From Moraxellaceae bacterium (GTDB taxonomy: Bacteria > Pseudomonadota > Gammaproteobacteria > Pseudomonadales > Moraxellaceae): 35,570 nt of DNA. The stretch covers positions 1 to 35,570 of the forward strand of contig DPJB01000027.1 of the NCBI GenBank assembly GCA_003543245.1, written 5' to 3'. Positions 31,281-35,570 of this stretch are shown one piece after another. The position numbers and the translations under genes were made by a program. Below the pieces are notes generated by a model. That model did no database searches, was not told the DNA's origin, and worked only from the letters and a program-made list of their open reading frames with translations. The first letter of the stretch is position 1, and every line of letters begins with the position of its first letter.

Positions 31281-34200
31281 TTACCTCACCGCCGCCGCTG
31301 CAAGCAACTCGCCAATGGTCTCAAGCAGCTGCTCTTCCTGGAAAGGCTTGCCCATGTAGGCATTCACACCGATCTGGAAGGCACGCTCGCGGTGTTTTTC
31401 ACCTGTACGCGACGTGATCATGATGATTGGCAGGTCTTCCAGGTTCGGGTTGTGTCGCACCAGCGATGCCACTTCGAAGCCGTCCATACGCGGCATTTCG
31501 ATGTCGAGCAGCATGATGTCCGGGCGCGCATCTTCAAGCTTGGCAATGGCATCCATCCCGTCCTTGGCCAGCAACACCTCGTAGCCGTGACGCTCAAGCA
31601 GACGCGAGGTCACCTTGCGCACGGTGACGGAGTCGTCGACCACCATGACTGTACGGGTACGCTTGGCTTCGGCGGCCGCCTTTGCGGCACCACCCACTGT
31701 GACGGAAATGCGCGGCTGCGACAGCGACATTGATGCCGCACGCAGCATGGCGACCACGTCAAGAATGATGACCACGGAGCCGTCACCCAGAATCGTCGCG
31801 CCGGAAATACCCGCCACAGTGGCCAGCTGCGAGCCCACCGACTTCACCACGATTTCACGCGAACCGATCAGCTGGTCCACCTGGATGGCAATACGCTGGT
31901 CGCCGCCACGAATCAGCAGTACCGGCAACGGCAACACATGCCCCACCAGGTTGGGCGACTTCACGCCGTGCACAAACTCGCCCAGATAGGACAGCTTGTA
32001 GGCGACACCGGCATATTCAAACAACGGGGCGTCAGGCGCGTAGTAGGCTTCCAGCTCATACGGGCTGGCACGCACAATACCCTCGATCTGCGAGAGTGGA
32101 ATGGCGTAACTGTCTTCGCCGATACGCACCATGAGGGCACGGTTCACGGCCACCGTGAACGGCAGGCGAACGATGAAGGTTGTACCCTGTCCGGTGACGG
32201 ACTGGATGGAAACCACACCACCCATCTGCTTGATTTCGGACGTCACCACATCCATGCCAACGCCACGACCGGAAATCTGCGTCACCGCAGCGGCGGTCGA
32301 GAAACCGGCATGGAAAATGAACTGGATGACTTCCTGATCAGAAATTTCCTGGTCGGCAGTAATCAGGCCACGCTCCAGCGCTTTCTTGCGTACCGCCGGA
32401 ATGTTGATGCCGCGACCGTCATCGGCCAGGGTCAGCACCACTTCACCACCTTCACGGGACAGTGTCAGTGTCACACGGCCCTGTGCCGGCTTGCCTGCTG
32501 CGGCACGGCCCGCCTGATCCTCGAGACCATGGTCAACCGCGTTACGCAGCATGTGCTCCAGCGGCGCAACAATACGCTCAAGCAGCGTACGGTCCATTTC
32601 GCCTTCTGGATTGATCACATCCAGATCGGCCGGCTTGTTCACTTCCTGACCGGTCTGACGCACGATGCGCTTCAGGCGGGGCACCAGTCGCGAGAAAGGC
32701 ACCATGCGGGAGTGCATCAGGCCTTCCTGCAGCTCCGTATTGATACGGGACTGCTGCAGCAGCAATGTTTCGGTATCACGTGCCTTGTCGATCAGCGTCG
32801 ACTTGAGGTCAAGCAAGTCGGAGGCAGATTCAGCCAGCGCCTTGGACAACTGGTTAAGGGACGAGTACTGGTCCATTTCCAGCGGATCGAATTCTTCGTA
32901 TTTGCCACCGGTGTCCTCGTTATGGCGCGCCACGATCTGCGTTTCCATTTCCGAGTCCATGCGGCGCAGCTGGTCAGCCAGGCGCTGGATGGTGGCACCC
33001 ATTTCTTCCACGGTCTGGGCAAACCCGTGCACACCCATTTCCACGCGGGAGCGGGTAATGGAGGTTTCACCCGCCAGGTTAACCAGCTTTTCCAGCAGGT
33101 CCGACGGTACGCGGATCATTTCCTGCGGGCCGCGGGCAGCCGTGTCCTTGCGGAAGCCACCCAGCATGGACGGCAGTTGGACGCGAGCACCGGGTTCAGC
33201 CGGTGCACGTGGCGAGGCCACTGCAGGCATCTCCTCTGCACTGGCAACCAGTGCCGGCGCAGATGGCGCCTCTACCGGTGCCGGTTCGGCAACGGGCGCC
33301 TCGACAGCCAGGCCAGTACGAATGGACTTGATACCCGCCAGCACCGCATCCTGACGCACGCCAAGCCCGGCAAAGAACGCATCATCTGCCTGCTTGCTGC
33401 CATTCTGGATGGCGACAAGATCGGTTTCCCAATCATGCGCCAGATCACCCAGCGCCTTGAGGCCGGCCAGTCTGGCGCCGCCCTTCAGCGTATGCAGATG
33501 GCGCAGCAGGGTATCCATGGGGGCCGTGGCATCGCGGTTATCCAGCCACTCGGCCAGCGACGACTCGATGCCTTCTGCCAGCTCTTCGGATTCCTCCAGG
33601 AAAATCTCGAGGATGTCATTGTCGACATTTTCAGGAACCGGTGCCGCTTCAATGGTCTTTGGCGCCAGCATGTTGAGAGACACCGGCTCGGGTGCAGGCT
33701 CCGGCGCCACAGGCGACAGACTGACCGTATCCGGCGTCTCCTGGAAGTTCTCGGGGTCGGCAATATAGCGTTCGATCTGGTGCACCAGATCCGCCGTGTC
33801 GGGACAGTTGCCTGCCGACTGCAGTGAATCCACTGCGGCCGCCAGACGGTCATGACAACGGTTAAGCAGGCCGAACAACGGCTCCGTCGCACTCATGCGA
33901 CCATCACAGAGCGCCTCGTAGAGGTTCTCCATGTGATGGGCAAGATCACCCAGGGCGGCAATCTCGGCCATGCGGGCACCACCCTTCAGGGTGTGCAGAC
34001 CACGCTGGAGTTGCTGTACCGGCAGGGAGTTATTCGTGTCGCGACGCCACTCAGCCAGCTGCATGCTGGTGTCATCAACAATCTCTGCCGCTTCTTCCAG
34101 AAAGATTTCCAGCAGCTCGGGGTCAAAAGCTTCCTCAACCACCGCAGGCGCGGCACTAACCGGCGCAGCAGCAACAGGTGCCGGTGCAAACGGAGCAACA

Positions 34201-35570
34201 GGCTCATTCAACTCAGCCATCATTTCGTCGACAGGCAGCTCGGCCCCGTCAGCAGCAGACTCGGCTGACTCCGGGAAAAACTCGGCAAATACCGCATCGG
34301 CATCTTCTGCAACCGGCGTGACGACCGGAGCGGTCACCTCCGGCACAGGCTCGGCCACCGGCGCAACATCCAGCAAGGCACCCGACGGATCACGCCGGAA
34401 CGCATTGATGGCATTCACCAGATCCATGCCGGAGGGACAACGCCCCGTACTGCGCAGATCGCTCACCATGTCGGCCAGGCGATCATGGCAACGCTGCAAC
34501 AAACCGGTCAGCTCGGGCACGGCCTGGTAACGTCCATCCACCAGACCTTCGTAAAGAAACTCCAGCTCATGGGCCAGATCGCCCAATGGGCGGATTTCGG
34601 CCAGGCGGGCACCACCCTTCAGTGTGTGCAAGTGGCGCTGCAGGACGCCCAGTGGCGACAGGCTGGCCGGATCACGGCGCCAGTTGTCGAGCTCGATTTC
34701 TGCAGCCTCCAGTACCTCGTCAGCCTCCTCCAGGAAAATCTCGAGCAGCTCGGGGTCCACGGACTCCAGCGGCGCAATGTCTGCCGGCGCCTCCCAGTCA
34801 GCCGCTTCCGCATCGGTCATGCGCTCTGCCAGACTGGAACGATCCTCGCTTTCAAATGCGGCCGTCACCGGCTCGTCACTGATCTCGTCCCGCGCTGTCG
34901 CAGGCGTTTCCAGCAGGTCCAGCAAACGCGTCAGCACTGCTTCGTTGGCATACACCGTCTGGCTGGCAGCCAGCGTATCGAAAACATTGATGATCTCGTC
35001 ATGTGCGGCTGCAAGATCATTCATCAGCTCATTGTCGAGAGACAGCTGTCCACGCGACAACGAGGCATACACACCGGCAAGGCGCTCACACACCAGTGCC
35101 AGTGGCTCGACACCGGCAGAGGCAGCAACCGGGGCCAGAAGCAGAAGTTCATCCTGCAGGGTCTTCTGCATCTCGGCAGCAGCATCCCCACGCAGCCAGC
35201 CATCCAGCTCCCAGGGCGCATCCAGCACATGGTCCAGACCCAGCTCCATGAAGCTGGCCACGAGACCGGCCTTTGCTGCAGTAACGGAGCTTGTGCGCCC
35301 GTCATCCATCTGCTCTGCCTGCTCCCGCTCCAGCTCCACCAGACGGTCATGGTCCAGTTGCCGGATATGGGCAATCAGCTCATCGGCACCTGCAACGGCA
35401 CCACCACCACCGGTACCCAGATTACGGATGCTTTCATTAATCAGGCGATGACCATCGCGCAACGCCTGCAGATGTGGCTGCCGGGCATTGATCCCCTGGT
35501 TACGCAAATCCTTGAACAGGTGCTCCAGCGGCGCAGCCAGCTCTGCCACCGGATTGATGCCGGCCATCCC
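31281..35570 (-). CDS. chpA: ChpA, hybrid histidine kinase with Hpt domains (5' part outside)
   Basis: The frame is open to the right edge; about 1429 residues are visible and the N-terminus is missing. Three Hpt domains with LHTLKGGAR motifs have their His at about residues 314, 525 and 692 of the visible part. A P3 dimerisation region (IRVPSDLLEKLVNLAGET), a HATPase with EHMLRNAVDHGLE, DDGRGIN and GRGVGMDVV, a CheW domain and a receiver (VMVVDDSVTVRK, MLLDIEMPRMDG, ITSRTG) follow. This is the architecture of ChpA, the CheA-like kinase that controls type IV pilus extension and twitching through PilG/PilH. Pseudomonas ChpA is about 2500 residues with eight phosphotransfer domains, so several more are expected outside. 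Alanine- and proline-rich linkers (PAPVAAAPVSAAPA) join the domains. Confidence 0.95.
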   Translation of the reverse strand, partial: GMAGINPVAELAAPLEHLFKDLRNQGINARQPHLQALRDGHRLINESIRNLGTGGGGAVAGADELIAHIRQLDHDRLVELEREQAEQMDDGRTSSVTAAKAGLVASFMELGLDHVLDAPWELDGWLRGDAAAEMQKTLQDELLLLAPVAASAGVEPLALVCERLAGVYASLSRGQLSLDNELMNDLAAAHDEIINVFDTLAASQTVYANEAVLTRLLDLLETPATARDEISDEPVTAAFESEDRSSLAERMTDAEAADWEAPADIAPLESVDPELLEIFLEEADEVLEAAEIELDNWRRDPASLSPLGVLQRHLHTLKGGARLAEIRPLGDLAHELEFLYEGLVDGRYQAVPELTGLLQRCHDRLADMVSDLRSTGRCPSGMDLVNAINAFRRDPSGALLDVAPVAEPVPEVTAPVVTPVAEDADAVFAEFFPESAESAADGAELPVDEMMAELNEPVAPFAPAPVAAAPVSAAPAVVEEAFDPELLEIFLEEAAEIVDDTSMQLAEWRRDTNNSLPVQQLQRGLHTLKGGARMAEIAALGDLAHHMENLYEALCDGRMSATEPLFGLLNRCHDRLAAAVDSLQSAGNCPDTADLVHQIERYIADPENFQETPDTVSLSPVAPEPAPEPVSLNMLAPKTIEAAPVPENVDNDILEIFLEESEELAEGIESSLAEWLDNRDATAPMDTLLRHLHTLKGGARLAGLKALGDLAHDWETDLVAIQNGSKQADDAFFAGLGVRQDAVLAGIKSIRTGLAVEAPVAEPAPVEAPSAPALVASAEEMPAVASPRAPAEPGARVQLPSMLGGFRKDTAARGPQEMIRVPSDLLEKLVNLAGETSITRSRVEMGVHGFAQTVEEMGATIQRLADQLRRMDSEMETQIVARHNEDTGGKYEEFDPLEMDQYSSLNQLSKALAESASDLLDLKSTLIDKARDTETLLLQQSRINTELQEGLMHSRMVPFSRLVPRLKRIVRQTGQEVNKPADLDVINPEGEMDRTLLERIVAPLEHMLRNAVDHGLEDQAGRAAAGKPAQGRVTLTLSREGGEVVLTLADDGRGINIPAVRKKALERGLITADQEISDQEVIQFIFHAGFSTAAAVTQISGRGVGMDVVTSEIKQMGGVVSIQSVTGQGTTFIVRLPFTVAVNRALMVRIGEDSYAIPLSQIEGIVRASPYELEAYYAPDAPLFEYAGVAYKLSYLGEFVHGVKSPNLVGHVLPLPVLLIRGGDQRIAIQVDQLIGSREIVVKSVGSQLATVAGISGATILGDGSVVIILDVVAMLRAASMSLSQPRISVTVGGAAKAAAEAKRTRTVMVVDDSVTVRKVTSRLLERHGYEVLLAKDGMDAIAKLEDARPDIMLLDIEMPRMDGFEVASLVRHNPNLEDLPIIMITSRTGEKHRERAFQIGVNAYMGKPFQEEQLLETIGELLAAAAVR

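Noticed and set aside
31938..33827. Long plus-strand reading frame of 629 codons antisense to chpA
   Set aside because: It mirrors the codon bias of the chpA frame, has His- and Gln-rich low-quality sequence and no recognisable domain. ChpA on the other strand is certain.

Overview
The window looks like chromosomal DNA of a gammaproteobacterium, most likely Pseudomonadales or a relative. Supporting signs are a ChpA-ChpB-ChpC chemosensory cluster of the kind that controls type IV pili, an S-adenosylhomocysteine (SAH) riboswitch in front of ahcY, and a Pseudomonas-style REP palindrome. Codon use is G+C-rich at both ends, with a visibly A+T-richer block in the middle (about 10.5-12.5 kb, and more mildly to 21.3 kb). 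No species can be assigned from the sequence alone.

Layout. (1) 1-846: the 3' end of metK and a small membrane protein. (2) 982-10355: a tightly overlapping plus-strand operon for an atypical type II secretion/type IV pilus-like machine. It holds a canonical GspG major pseudopilin, GspF and GspE, followed by divergent inner-membrane proteins (GspL/PilN-, GspM/PilO- and GspC/PilP-like), a secretin lipoprotein with N-terminal TPRs and a C-terminal cohesin-like domain, two more pseudopilins and a terminal pseudopilin-like protein lacking Glu+5. No prepilin peptidase is present, so one must be encoded elsewhere. (3) 10.5-12.7 kb: an A+T-rich OafA-type acyltransferase with an SGNH domain, abutting a decayed ParE-like toxin gene. 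(4) 12.8-21.3 kb, minus strand: a polymorphic toxin locus. It has a small exported protein, a 2320-residue SpvB/FG-GAP/RHS protein with a variable C-terminal tip, a coupled putative immunity gene, then an orphan toxin C-terminus with its own coupled putative immunity gene and a terminator. (5) 21.4-23.2 kb: a DUF4404-like gene and an alpha/beta hydrolase that appears to be a pseudogene. (6) 23.2-25.8 kb: promoter, SAH riboswitch, ahcY, a REP palindrome, metF and a bidirectional terminator. (7) 25.8-29.7 kb: cytochrome c, bioA, a YcxB-like membrane protein, rsmE and cytochrome b561. (8) 29.8-35.6 kb, minus strand: chpC, chpB and most of chpA, which runs off the right edge.

How the genes fit together. 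metK, ahcY and metF cover most of the activated methyl cycle (making AdoMet, removing SAH, supplying methyl-THF). The aptamer lets SAH raise ahcY expression. bioA uses AdoMet as amino donor and rsmE uses it as methyl donor. The Chp genes belong to type IV pilus control and are not obviously linked to the type II-like operon at the other end.

The two regions most worth attention are the cohesin-secretin operon and the toxin locus with its orphan toxin-immunity cassette and an unusual domain inserted in the RHS core.
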